DNA of 50,746 nucleotides from Actinomycetota bacterium (lineage in GTDB: Bacteria; Actinomycetota; Actinomycetes; Mycobacteriales; Micromonosporaceae): contig VAWN01000016.1 in NCBI GenBank assembly GCA_005885555.1, forward strand, positions 11,667 to 62,412. Reading direction: 5' to 3'. The first letter of the stretch is position 1. Every line of letters begins with the position of its first letter. The position numbers were made by a program, and so were the translations under genes. The notes under the pieces are model-generated. The model had not been told where the DNA came from and made no database searches. It saw only the letters and a program-made list of their open reading frames with translations. Positions 41,650 to 49,975 of this stretch are shown here, one piece after another.

Positions 41650-44118
41650 ATGGCCGACCCGCGGGAAACCTGCAAGATGTGTGGGGCGGTCCTCCCTACC
41701 GGAGGGCCGCGCGGCCGGCCGTCCGTCTACTGCTCGGCTGCGTGCCGGCAACGCGCCTACCGGCACCGGTCGCGCAACGAGGTGGCGGACGGCCCGGCGC
41801 CCGGTGGGCCCATGCCTGACCGTTCACCGCTGGGGCCGCTGCTCGACCGGTTCATCGGCCGGGATCCGGACCTGGCCGACCTGCAGCCGCTGGTACGCAG
41901 CAGCCGCCTGGTCACTCTCGTCGGCTCGCCGGGCGTCGGAAAGACCCGGCTGGCGCATGAGCTCGCGATCCGCGTGCAGCAGAACTATCGGGACGGTACC
42001 TGCCTGGTCGAACTGGCCCCCGTCGAATCCGGCCTCGTGACACTGGCCACGGCCACGGCCGCGGCACTCGGCATTCGCGAGCAGCCCGGCACGCCGCTGA
42101 TCGAAACCCTGTCGGACGCGTTGTCGAGCCGCAACCTGCTGCTGGTACTGGACAACTGCGAACACGTCGTCGACGCCTGCGCCACGCTCGTGCAGGTGCT
42201 GCTGGCCCGGTGCGGGCGGCTGTCGGTACTGGCGACCAGCCGGGAGGCGCTGCGGGTGCGCGGCGAGGTCCGCTACCCGGTCACCGGCCTGAGCGTGCCC
42301 GATCCGGCGGTACCGTCGACAGTCGCCGAGCTTCTCAGGTACGACGCGGTGCGGCTGTTCGTCGACCGGGCCCGGGCCACCGCCCCGGAGTTCACGCTCG
42401 ACACCGACAACGGCCCGTCGGTCGCCCTCCTCTGCGCCCGGCTCGACGGTCTACCGCTTGCCATCGAGCTCGCCGCCAGTACCGTGCCGATGCTGCCGAT
42501 GGCCGAGCTGGTCACCCGACTCGACGATCGGTTCTCGCTGTTGACCGGCGGGTTGCGCGATGCGCAGCGGCGCCATCAGAGCCTGCGGGCGGCGATCGAG
42601 TGGAGCTACGAGCAGCTGACCACCGCCGAGCGGACGGTCTTCCGGCGGCTGTCGGTACTGGCCGGCGGGTTCGGCCTGGACGCTGCCGCGGCGGTATGTG
42701 CCGATGCCGAAACCCCGTCAGCTGCCGTGTTGGAGCAGGTGACCGCGTTGCAGGCCAAGTCGCTCATCGTACCGGTGAGCGGGTGCGGCGATATTGCACG
42801 ACTGCACATGCTGGAGTCGGTCCGCCTTTACGGGCGCGATCAGCTGCGGCTGGCCGGCGAGGAGGCGGCCGCGTTCGACCGCCTGACCGGGTGGCTCGCG
42901 CGGTTGGCAAAGCCGGTGCTGGACACTCCGCACCCGCCCTCGACGATCTTCGAGTGGGTACGCGACGAGCACGACAACCTGTCCCATGCTCTCGAGTGGA
43001 TGAGCGGCGGACCGGACGAGCGGCAACTGCTGCTTGCCGGCGCCCTGGCCCACGCGCGCTTCCACCGCGGCAACGTTGGGAGGACCCGCGAGCTACTCGC
43101 CCGGGCGCTCGAAACCACCTCCCGCGACGCGACCTACCGGGGGCGGGCGATGATCGAGGCCGGCTGGCTCGCGGCCTGGCAGGGCGATCTTGACGAGGCG
43201 CTCCGGCAGGTGGAGGAGGGCATCGCCCTGCAGCGCCGCCGCAACGTCCCGGCGCTTGTCACCTGGCACCTGATCGGGCTGTCGTCGCTGTGGATGAGAC
43301 GGGGCGACGAGGCCGCCGGTGCCAGGGTTCAGGATGAGGTGCTCAGGCTCGCCTGGGAGAACAACGACGAGCTGGGTGCCGCGGCCGTATTGAACAACAT
43401 GGCCTGGTTGGCCCTGACCCAGGGCGATCGGCAGCGCGCCACGCGGCTGCTGGGTGAGGCACTGCCGACGTTGCGCGCGAAGGCTCATCCCCGGCTGTGG
43501 AGCGCCGCGATGCACACTGCGGGGACCATCGCGTTGGACCTCGACGACCTGCCCGGCGCGGAGCGGTACTTCGCTGCCGCCGTCGATGCTGAGCCCGGCC
43601 GCAACCGGCTCGGCCTTCAGGGATTCGCGCTGCTGGCCTTGCGCCGCGGCCGGCCGGAGCGGGCCCTGCACCTCACCGCGGCTGTGGAAGCGAACTCCTC
43701 CCAGGAGGGTGAATTACGTGACCGATGGTGGACGGCCCGGGTGCGCGCCATGCGGCGGGCGGCGCGCAAGGTGCTGCCGGCCGACACCGCCCGCGCTGCG
43801 GAGGCCGCCGGCGCCCGGCTCACCATCGAGGAGGCCATCGCCTACGCGCGTACCGACGTGTGGATCGACCGCGCCAAACCGGTACCACCGCCCGTGCTCA
43901 GCAAGCGCGAGCGCGAGGTGGCCGAACTGCTCGCCCAAAGGCTGACGAACCAGCAGGTGGCCGCTCGCCTGCAGCGGTCCCTGCGCACGGTCGAGGCGCA
44001 CGTCCGCAGCATCCGGACAAAGCTCGGCCTGGGCTCGCGGGAACAGGTCGCGGACTGGATAGCCGAACACCCGGCCGCGGGGCCTGCGTCCGATGAGCGG
44101 GCAATGCCGGCCCCTTGA
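41650..44118 (+). CDS. LAL-type LuxR regulator with N-terminal Cys4 motif
   Basis: 822 residues from ATG 41650; AGGAGG is 12 bases upstream, a rather long spacing. Residues 8-32 hold four Cys (C8, C11, C28, C32) followed by RQRAYRHR, a small treble-clef-like zinc motif not usual in LALs. A STAND/NB-ARC ATPase follows: Walker A GSPGVGKT (about 93-100), Walker B LLLVLDNCEHV, LATSREALR and GLPLAIELAA. A TPR-like helical region (about 430-690) comes next. The C-terminal LuxR helix-turn-helix (about 755-815) has LSKREREVAELLAQ..QVAARL..RTVEAHV. It probably activates the neighbouring biosynthetic operons. Leu689 is encoded by TTA (43714-43716), so expression may be tied to bldA and development. Confidence 0.92.
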   Translation: MADPRETCKMCGAVLPTGGPRGRPSVYCSAACRQRAYRHRSRNEVADGPAPGGPMPDRSPLGPLLDRFIGRDPDLADLQPLVRSSRLVTLVGSPGVGKTRLAHELAIRVQQNYRDGTCLVELAPVESGLVTLATATAAALGIREQPGTPLIETLSDALSSRNLLLVLDNCEHVVDACATLVQVLLARCGRLSVLATSREALRVRGEVRYPVTGLSVPDPAVPSTVAELLRYDAVRLFVDRARATAPEFTLDTDNGPSVALLCARLDGLPLAIELAASTVPMLPMAELVTRLDDRFSLLTGGLRDAQRRHQSLRAAIEWSYEQLTTAERTVFRRLSVLAGGFGLDAAAAVCADAETPSAAVLEQVTALQAKSLIVPVSGCGDIARLHMLESVRLYGRDQLRLAGEEAAAFDRLTGWLARLAKPVLDTPHPPSTIFEWVRDEHDNLSHALEWMSGGPDERQLLLAGALAHARFHRGNVGRTRELLARALETTSRDATYRGRAMIEAGWLAAWQGDLDEALRQVEEGIALQRRRNVPALVTWHLIGLSSLWMRRGDEAAGARVQDEVLRLAWENNDELGAAAVLNNMAWLALTQGDRQRATRLLGEALPTLRAKAHPRLWSAAMHTAGTIALDLDDLPGAERYFAAAVDAEPGRNRLGLQGFALLALRRGRPERALHLTAAVEANSSQEGELRDRWWTARVRAMRRAARKVLPADTARAAEAAGARLTIEEAIAYARTDVWIDRAKPVPPPVLSKREREVAELLAQRLTNQQVAARLQRSLRTVEAHVRSIRTKLGLGSREQVADWIAEHPAAGPASDERAMPAP

Positions 44119-44146
44119 GAACTCCTGATTCGGCGATGGATGCCAC

Positions 44147-44161
44147 CGTCCATAGTGGACG
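44147..44161 (+). terminator. Short hairpin after the LuxR gene
   Basis: CGTCCA and TGGACG pair around a TAG loop, about 30 bases after the stop. The stem is only 6 bp with no T-tract, so a terminator role is tentative. Confidence 0.35.
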
Positions 44162-44659
44162 ATCGTGTTGAGCGGTTGGCAATAGACAGACGACTGCGCA
44201 TACGAGCAGAGGGAGCCGGCCTGGCGCTGAGGTGAGCGGTGGCGCGGTCAGGGCGCGAGCGGCCCGGCGGGTTCGCGGTTGAGTGCCTTCGCCCGACCCG
44301 TCGTGATGTCGATTCCGCGGCGGCCGGCGGCGCAGGTCGACTCTTGCCCCGTGGGGCTCAAGGACGTGATTCAGTCGGCTGACGTGCGACTTTGTGTGAG
44401 GTCAACGGGCCGACGCCTGTCACGCTGCCGGCCATGAGCTTGTCGTTGGTCTACCTGCTGCTGCGTCAGCTGCTGCGAATGCGGAGACTCCACTGGTCCA
44501 GCACCGGTGGCGCGACGCCCGCGGGCACCGCCGCACGGCTCGGGCGATACGCCTGCGTCGTGGGGGGACGCGGATCGCGGCTCCGCGTGCGGCGTCGCCG
44601 CCTTCCGTTGGCGACCGGGGAGCCGGTCAGGCCGACATCACCGTCGTGTTCTGGGCATA

Positions 44660-44686
44660 GCTGCCACAGACTTGGCCTGTGGCAGC
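44660..44686 (-). terminator. Hairpin terminator of the csoR-copA operon
   Basis: GCTGCCACAG (44660-44669) pairs perfectly with CTGTGGCAGC (44677-44686) around a 7-base loop, 26 bases past the copA stop. A second 8-bp stem (CGGCACCG 44700-44707 / CGGTGCCG 44715-44722) encloses the stop codon itself. Two tandem stems make termination likely. Confidence 0.7.
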
Positions 44687-44711
44687 GCGGCTGGCCGGAC
44701 GGCACCGCGCC

Positions 44712-47483
44712 TCACGGTGCCGGTTTCCGGGTCGGCGTGTACCGCGCCGGGTCGGCGTCGAAGGTGGTGGCACAGTGGGCGGAACAGAAGTACACCACGT
44801 CGTCGCCGACCTGGCGGTACGCGGCGGCCGAGTCGCGGGTGACGGTCATGCCGCACACCGGATCGACGTGCGAAGCGGCGTGCGTGGCGTGGCCGTCGTG
44901 CACGTGGTGGACGTGCTCGTCCGCCGGGTGCGCCGGCGCGGTTGCGGTTGCGGTTGCTCCGGTCTGTACCTCGGGTTGCACGCTGATCAGGCCGGCGGGC
45001 GGCAGCGGCGCCGGGCGCCAACGGCGTAGCCGGTTGGCGTTGCCGACCACCGACAGCGAGGACAGGGCCATGGCGGCTGCGGCGATCATCGGGGACAGCC
45101 GGATGCCGAAGAAGGGGTACAGCACGCCGGCCGCGATGGGTATTCCGATGCCGTTGTAGACCAGGGCGAAGAACAGGTTCTGCCGGATGTTGCGCATGGT
45201 TGCCCGGGACAGCCGGATCGCGGTGACGACTCCGGACAGCGAGCCGGAGATCAGGGTGATGTCGGCGGCTTCGATGGCGACGTCGGTGCCGGTACCGATG
45301 GCGAGTCCGACGTCGGCTTGGGCTAGGGCGGGGGCGTCGTTGATGCCGTCGCCGACCATGCCGACCCGGCGGCCCTGGCCCTGTAGCCGGGCCACCTCGC
45401 CGGCCTTGTGTTCGGGGAGCACCTCGGCCAGCACCCGCGGTACTCCCACCTGGGTGGCGATGGCGGCGGCGGTGCGGGCGTTGTCGCCGGTGAGCATCAC
45501 CACGTCCACGCCGAGGCGGCGCAGCGCGGCGACCGCGTCGGCCGAGTCGGGCTTGACGGTGTCCGCGACGGCGAGGATCCCTGCGGCCCGGCCGTCGACC
45601 GCGGCCAGGACCGGCGTCTTGCCCTGCCCGGACAGTGCCTCGGCCAACGGCTCGAGGGCGCTGGTGTCGATGCCGACGTCGGCGAGTAGCCGCGCGGTAC
45701 CGACCAGGACGGCACGGCCCGCAACGGTGGCCTGTACGCCCTTGCCGGTGATGGAGTCGAACCCGGTCGCGCCCGGCAGGGTAAGCCCGCGGCCGCGGGC
45801 GGCGGCCACGATCGCGGCCGCGAGCGGGTGTTCGCTGTCCGCCTCGGCCGCGGCGACCAGGGTGAGCAGTTCGTCGTCGGCCAGCTCGTCGATCGGTTGG
45901 ATGTCGGTCAGCGCCGGCTTGCCGGCGGTGATGGTGCCGGTCTTGTCCAGTACCACGGTGTCCAGCTTGTGTGCTGTTTCGAGGGCCTCGGCCGAGCGGA
46001 TCAGGATGCCCGCGCGGGCGCCCTTGCCGGTACCGACCATGACCGACAGCGGGGTCGCCAGGCCGAGCGCGCACGGGCACGCGATGATGAGCACCGAAAC
46101 GGCGGACACCAGCGCGAGGGTCAACGCCGGGGGTGGCCCGGCGATGAACCAGACCGCGAACGTGGCGATGGCGACGGCCATGACGGCGGGGACGAAATAC
46201 CCGGAGGCGGCGTCGGCCAGCCGCTGGATCGGCGCCTTGGACGCCTGGGCCTGTTGCACCAGCCGGATGATCTGGGCCAGCATCGTGTCCGCGCCGACCT
46301 TCGCCGCACGCACGCGCAGCGACCCGGTGCCGTTGATGGTGGCACCGACCACGGTGTCACCGGGGCGCTTGGTGACCGGCATCGGCTCGCCGGTGATCAT
46401 CGATTCGTCCACGGTGGACTGTCCGGAAAGGACGGTCGCGTCGACCGGGATCTTCTCCCCCGGCCGGATCAGCACCTCGTCACCCACGAGGACGTCGTCG
46501 ACCGGGATCTCCGATTCGGTACCGTCGCGAACCACCCGGGCGGTGCGGGCCTGCAAGCCAAGCAGGGCCCGGATCGCCTCGCCGGTACCCGCCTTGGCGC
46601 GGGCCTCGAACAGTCGACCGAGCATGATCAGGGTGAGGATGACGCCGACCGCTTCGAAGTACACCTCCCGCACGCCGGCCGGCAGCACCCCGGCAGCGGC
46701 GGTGACCAGCAGGCTGTACCCGTACGCGGCGCTGGTGCCCAAGGTGATCAGCGTGTTCATGTCGGCGGCCCGGTGCGCCAGGGTAAGCCAGCCGGTGCGG
46801 TGGATCGGCCACCCGGTGTAGAACATGACCGGCGTGATCAGCGCCAACTGAAGCCAATGGTTGAGCAACCAGCCCGGTACCCATCCGGCACCGAACACGT
46901 CGCGCGCCATCACCGCGAACAACACCGGCGCGGTCAGCACCGCCCCGACCAGGACCCGGCGGGTCAGGTCGGTTAATTCTCCCCGCCGCTCGGCCGCCTG
47001 GGCCGCCTCCACGGCGGCCGGGTCCGCGCCGACCGGCGGCCCGGTGGTACCGGGGAGCGCTGGGCCGGCTGAGGTGCCCGGCCCCGGCTCTGCGTCCGTG
47101 GCGTCGGTAGCGGGCTCGACCAGCAGCGTGCCGTGCACCATGTTCATCCCACAGGCGAAGCCGAACGAGCCCGCCCGCGCCGGGGTCAACCGCACCGTGG
47201 TCGTCTCGAACGCCGGCAGCGCCGCGCTGACGCCGAAGTCCGCGAACACCACCCGGGACGTGCAGTCGCCACTCTCCTGGCGGTCGAACTCCAACTCCAG
47301 CGGTACCCCCTGTCGTACCCGGATCAGATCCGGGCTGTACCCACCGGCCACCCGCACCGTCACCCGCTGCACCCCATCGGACAGCAGCGCGGCCGACGCC
47401 TTGCGCGGGCCGAAGAAGAACCAGCCCAGCCCGCCGATCCCGGCGACGGCAACGATCAGGACAACGACATCTGCGACGTTCAC
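44712..47483 (-). CDS. copA: Copper P1B-type ATPase with fused cupredoxin-like and YHS domains
   Basis: 923 residues from GTG 47483, with AAGGAG 6 bases upstream. A single N-terminal span ([19 protein letters not shown]) precedes a cupredoxin-like domain (about 40-125) with DCTSRVVF and a [11 protein letters not shown]ys/Met/His cluster. The P1B core follows: TGEPMP, CPC in the membrane (about 468-470) typical of Cu(I), phosphorylation site DKTGT near 512, SEHPLAAA and [10 protein letters not shown]. After the last span comes a His-rich linker ([21 protein letters not shown]) and a YHS domain ([15 protein letters not shown]). No CxxC heavy-metal-associated domain is present; the fused domains may replace it. 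It exports Cu(I), probably under the adjacent csoR. Codon 170 is TTA. Confidence 0.92.
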   Translation of the reverse strand: MNVADVVVLIVAVAGIGGLGWFFFGPRKASAALLSDGVQRVTVRVAGGYSPDLIRVRQGVPLELEFDRQESGDCTSRVVFADFGVSAALPAFETTTVRLTPARAGSFGFACGMNMVHGTLLVEPATDATDAEPGPGTSAGPALPGTTGPPVGADPAAVEAAQAAERRGELTDLTRRVLVGAVLTAPVLFAVMARDVFGAGWVPGWLLNHWLQLALITPVMFYTGWPIHRTGWLTLAHRAADMNTLITLGTSAAYGYSLLVTAAAGVLPAGVREVYFEAVGVILTLIMLGRLFEARAKAGTGEAIRALLGLQARTARVVRDGTESEIPVDDVLVGDEVLIRPGEKIPVDATVLSGQSTVDESMITGEPMPVTKRPGDTVVGATINGTGSLRVRAAKVGADTMLAQIIRLVQQAQASKAPIQRLADAASGYFVPAVMAVAIATFAVWFIAGPPPALTLALVSAVSVLIIACPCALGLATPLSVMVGTGKGARAGILIRSAEALETAHKLDTVVLDKTGTITAGKPALTDIQPIDELADDELLTLVAAAEADSEHPLAAAIVAAARGRGLTLPGATGFDSITGKGVQATVAGRAVLVGTARLLADVGIDTSALEPLAEALSGQGKTPVLAAVDGRAAGILAVADTVKPDSADAVAALRRLGVDVVMLTGDNARTAAAIATQVGVPRVLAEVLPEHKAGEVARLQGQGRRVGMVGDGINDAPALAQADVGLAIGTGTDVAIEAADITLISGSLSGVVTAIRLSRATMRNIRQNLFFALVYNGIGIPIAAGVLYPFFGIRLSPMIAAAAMALSSLSVVGNANRLRRWRPAPLPPAGLISVQPEVQTGATATATAPAHPADEHVHHVHDGHATHAASHVDPVCGMTVTRDSAAAYRQVGDDVVYFCSAHCATTFDADPARYTPTRKPAP

Positions 47484-47606
47484 CGTCTGCTCCTTGACGA
47501 CTCTTCGAGAAACGCTGGGCCAGCGGACAAGGCTGCGGTAGAGCCGTTCAGCCCATGCGGTGGACGTGCAGCCCACCACGCCACTCGTGACATCACGACA
47601 TACCCC

Positions 47607-47888
47607 TTACGACCGGACCAGTCGCGCGATGGCATCGCTGGCTTCCTTGACCTTGACCTGAGCCTGATCGCCACCCTCACGGGCCGCATCGACGACGCAT
47701 GTGGCCAGGTGCTCCTCCAGCAAAGACAGCGAAAACGCCTGCAACGCCTTGGTAGCCGCCGACACCTGGGTCAGCACGTCGATGCAGTACTTGTCGTCTT
47801 CGACCATCCGCTGCAGGCCGCGGATCTGCCCCTCCACCCGGCGCAACCGGGCCAGATACTCCTGCTTGCGGTTGCTGTAGCTGGGCAT
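47607..47888 (-). CDS. csoR: CsoR-family copper-sensing repressor
   Basis: 93 residues from ATG 47888, with GGGGAG 7 bases upstream. An all-helical DUF156 protein with RLRRVEGQIRGL at the front. The Cu(I) ligands Cys35, His60 and Cys64 (KYCIDV and EEHLATC) match the C-H-C set of Mycobacterium CsoR, so copper is favoured over the formaldehyde or sulfur sensors of this family. It is the first gene of an operon with the copper ATPase (123-base gap). The candidate operator at 47920-47935 lies 32-47 bases upstream of its start, which implies autoregulation. Confidence 0.94.
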   Translation of the reverse strand: MPSYSNRKQEYLARLRRVEGQIRGLQRMVEDDKYCIDVLTQVSAATKALQAFSLSLLEEHLATCVVDAAREGGDQAQVKVKEASDAIARLVRS

Positions 47889-47919
47889 CCCGCGCTCCCC
47901 GATTGTTCGCCACTTACCG

Positions 47920-47935
47920 TACCCCCCTACCGTAT
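47920..47935. promoter_or_regulatory. CsoR operator candidate upstream of csoR
   Basis: TACCCCCCTACCGTAT, a G/C-tract flanked by TA steps as in CsoR sites. It agrees in 14 of 16 positions with the site at 48014-48029. A direct repeat TACCGTA flanks the C6 run (47915-47921 and 47928-47934). Confidence 0.65.
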
Positions 47936-48013
47936 CGAGCGGACGCACCTGACGGCAGAGACAGACCTAAGGAACAGGACCAACGGCCCGTGCAGTCAGG
48001 CCTCAAGATACCT

Positions 48014-48029
48014 TACCCCCCTAGGGTAT
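48014..48029. promoter_or_regulatory. CsoR operator candidate upstream of the ABC transporter
   Basis: TACCCCCCTAGGGTAT contains inverted TACCC/GGGTA arms, 42 bases before the ABC ATPase start. It is nearly identical to the csoR site on the other side of the divergent region, suggesting the transporter belongs to the same copper regulon. Confidence 0.65.
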
Positions 48030-48070
48030 TAGCGTGATGCTTCGCATGGAACAAGCGAACGGAGGCTGCG

Positions 48071-48757
48071 ATGGATACCACGTCAGCTGTGACCGCCGGA
48101 CCCGCCGGTACCCGCTCCACGGCCGAGCCGGTCTTGGCGGTCCACGGGATCACCAAGGCGTACCGGCGCGGCATCTGGCCGGTGCGTCGGCGCCGGCAGG
48201 TCCTGCGCGGGGTCGATCTCACCCTCAACGCCGGCGAGGTGGTCGGCCTGGTCGGCGAGAACGGCTCAGGTAAGTCCACCCTGATGAAGGTGATCGTCGG
48301 CGCGCTCGCCGCCGACGACGGTACGGTCACCCGGTCCGGACGGATCGGGTACTGCCCGCAGGAGCCGGTGTTGTACGGGCGGCTGACCTGCGACGAGCAT
48401 TTCGAGTTGTACGGCCACGCCTACGGTATGAGCCCGGCGGCGATGCGCGATGCGCGCGCCGAGATCTACGCGGCGCTGGGGTTCGAGCGGTACGCGCGGA
48501 CCCGGGCCGACCAGCTGTCCGGCGGTACCCAGGCCAAGTTGAACCTCGGCCTGGCGCTGCTGGCCGACCCGCCGGTGCTGCTGCTCGACGAGCCGTACGC
48601 CGGCTTCGACTGGGACACCTACCAGAAGTTCTGGGGCCTGGTCGCGGCCCGGCGGGCGGGCGGCCGGGCGGTACTGATCGTCAGCCACTTCGTCGTCGAC
48701 GAGCAGCGCTTCGACCGCATCGTGGCGATCCGCGACGGGAAGGGGGTACCGCGATGA
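48071..48757 (+). CDS. ABC transporter ATP-binding protein
   Basis: 228 residues from ATG 48071, with GGAGG 6 bases upstream. Walker A GENGSGKST, Q-loop CPQEPVLYG, signature LSGGTQAKLNLG, Walker B VLLLDEPYAGFD, and switch His in IVSHFVVDE. It resembles ATPases of ABC-2-type exporters. The signature has T where Q is usual (LSGGT). The stop overlaps the permease start (ATGA), so the two form one transporter. Substrate unknown; the operator upstream hints at copper or copper-stress control, although it may export something unrelated to copper. Confidence 0.9.
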   Translation: MDTTSAVTAGPAGTRSTAEPVLAVHGITKAYRRGIWPVRRRRQVLRGVDLTLNAGEVVGLVGENGSGKSTLMKVIVGALAADDGTVTRSGRIGYCPQEPVLYGRLTCDEHFELYGHAYGMSPAAMRDARAEIYAALGFERYARTRADQLSGGTQAKLNLGLALLADPPVLLLDEPYAGFDWDTYQKFWGLVAARRAGGRAVLIVSHFVVDEQRFDRIVAIRDGKGVPR

Positions 48758-49638
48758 ACGCCTTCCCGTTCGTCCGCCGGTTCCTGGCCGACTATGTGCG
48801 CAACCCCGTCAACCTGTTCCTGCTCGTGGTCGTACCCACCGTGTTCGTGGTGGCGGCCGCCGGGCGCCTGGCCGACCTCGCCCGGCTGTTGGGCAGCACC
48901 GCCGCGGCCGGCACGGTGGGCACCGCCAGCGCGGGGTGGGCGGCCGGGTTCCTTGCCGGTATCGCGATGTACTTCCAGGTCGCCGCGGCCCGCGACGCCG
49001 ACCGGGCCCTCGTCCTCGCCGGTCTACCCGCCCGCCGGCTGGTCGCCGCCCGGCTGTCCGCCGGACTCGGGCTGGCCGCCCTGGCCGGTACCACCGCGCT
49101 CGTCGCGCTCGCGCTGCGCACCGGGATCGACAATCCAGGCCGCGCCATCGCCGGTACGGTCATGTCCGCCCTCATCTACCTCGGCATCGGCGCCATCGTG
49201 GGCGCGCTGGTGCGCAACCCCGTCAACGGCAGCGTCATTGTCCTGCTGGTCTGGATCGTCGACGTGATGCTCGGCCCGTCCATGGGTCTGGGCACCAGGA
49301 CGGTCACCCGGTTCCTGCCGACCCACTTCGTGACGCGGTGGATGACCGACCGGCCGTCCGGGCACGCCGGTCGCCTCGGCGACCTCGGCATCGCCGGCGC
49401 CTGGACCGCCGGTGCCCTCGCGCTCGCCTTCCTGGTGGTCCTGGCCACCGCCCGCATCGCCCGGCACCGCCGCTGGCACAGCCATCCCGGTTCGATCGTT
49501 GACGGGTTCGGGCGGGAAGAAGACGCCCTACCACATCCCCGCAGGGTTGCGGACCCACCCCAACAAAACCTGCTTCCCCGGCTCACCGAAGCGGCGACGC
49601 GGCGGGCACCCGACCGCGACCACCCATCGGCGGCCTGA
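48754..49638 (+). CDS. ABC-2-type permease
   Basis: 294 residues with about six membrane spans, among them NLFLLVVVPTVFVVAAAG and SVIVLLVWIVDVMLG. It is coupled to the ATPase gene by a 4-base overlap, so the pair should make a 2+2 exporter. The last 60 residues after the final span are hydrophilic (HRRWHSHPGSIV onward) and resemble no domain I know. Together with the copper-type operator this recalls NosFY-like ATPase/permease pairs that act in copper-centre maturation, but no Nos or Cox genes are visible. The substrate is unassigned. Confidence 0.85.
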   Translation: MNAFPFVRRFLADYVRNPVNLFLLVVVPTVFVVAAAGRLADLARLLGSTAAAGTVGTASAGWAAGFLAGIAMYFQVAAARDADRALVLAGLPARRLVAARLSAGLGLAALAGTTALVALALRTGIDNPGRAIAGTVMSALIYLGIGAIVGALVRNPVNGSVIVLLVWIVDVMLGPSMGLGTRTVTRFLPTHFVTRWMTDRPSGHAGRLGDLGIAGAWTAGALALAFLVVLATARIARHRRWHSHPGSIVDGFGREEDALPHPRRVADPPQQNLLPRLTEAATRRAPDRDHPSAA

Positions 49639-49975
49639 CGACGATCGGAGCGGACCCGACGCTAGTGACGCACCGTCACCCACCAAAAGCCACGTACTAC
49701 TATCTGAGATAGAAGAGACCGCAACATGGACCACAGCCGGAAGCGGCCGTCGCACCAGCGCGGACGACCGGCACAGATTTGTTTGCTTGGCACCGCGCCC
49801 GTGGCGTAGCGGTCGGGATGGGCCAGCCTGCTGCAGCCGGAAGGATCGACCATTCGTATTCGGATGAACTCAGCTCGTTAGCCTCGGGGTGCTTGACTGC
49901 CCGGCGAGCCGGTGCGACGCGGAGTGGCCGGTGGGCGCTGCACCCAGTCCTGGGTCGCTACGCGGTGCCCGGCGG
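49639..49975. other. 337-bp intergenic region
   Basis: No convincing gene. GTGACG/CGTCAC (49665-49679) is a weak hairpin after the permease. An AT-rich stretch with an odd palindrome (49700-49712) precedes ATG 49726, which opens only a 27-codon frame. This may be a promoter whose gene has decayed. Confidence 0.5.
49700..49712. promoter_or_regulatory. Palindrome CTATCTGAGATAG
   Basis: Perfect 6-bp arms around a central G in an AT-rich pocket, followed by AGAAGAG and an ATG 13 bases later. It has the look of a PadR- or MarR-type operator next to a promoter, but no matching regulator gene follows. Confidence 0.4.

Larger units (their letters stand above)
44119..44711. other. 593-bp region with no convincing gene
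   Basis: Downstream of the LuxR gene and of the convergent copper ATPase gene. Plus-strand frames exist but have no family resemblance apart from a short stretch starting at ATG 44434, MSLSLVYLLLRQLLRM, which resembles the N-terminus of some actinobacterial integrase/transposase-type proteins and then degenerates. This may be the stub of a lost element. The two hairpins listed here are the only clear signals. Confidence 0.5.

Noticed and set aside
44392..45159. 255-codon plus-strand frame over the end of copA
   Set aside because: Most of it is antisense to copA and it has no coherent domain; only the first part is kept as a possible integrase stub.
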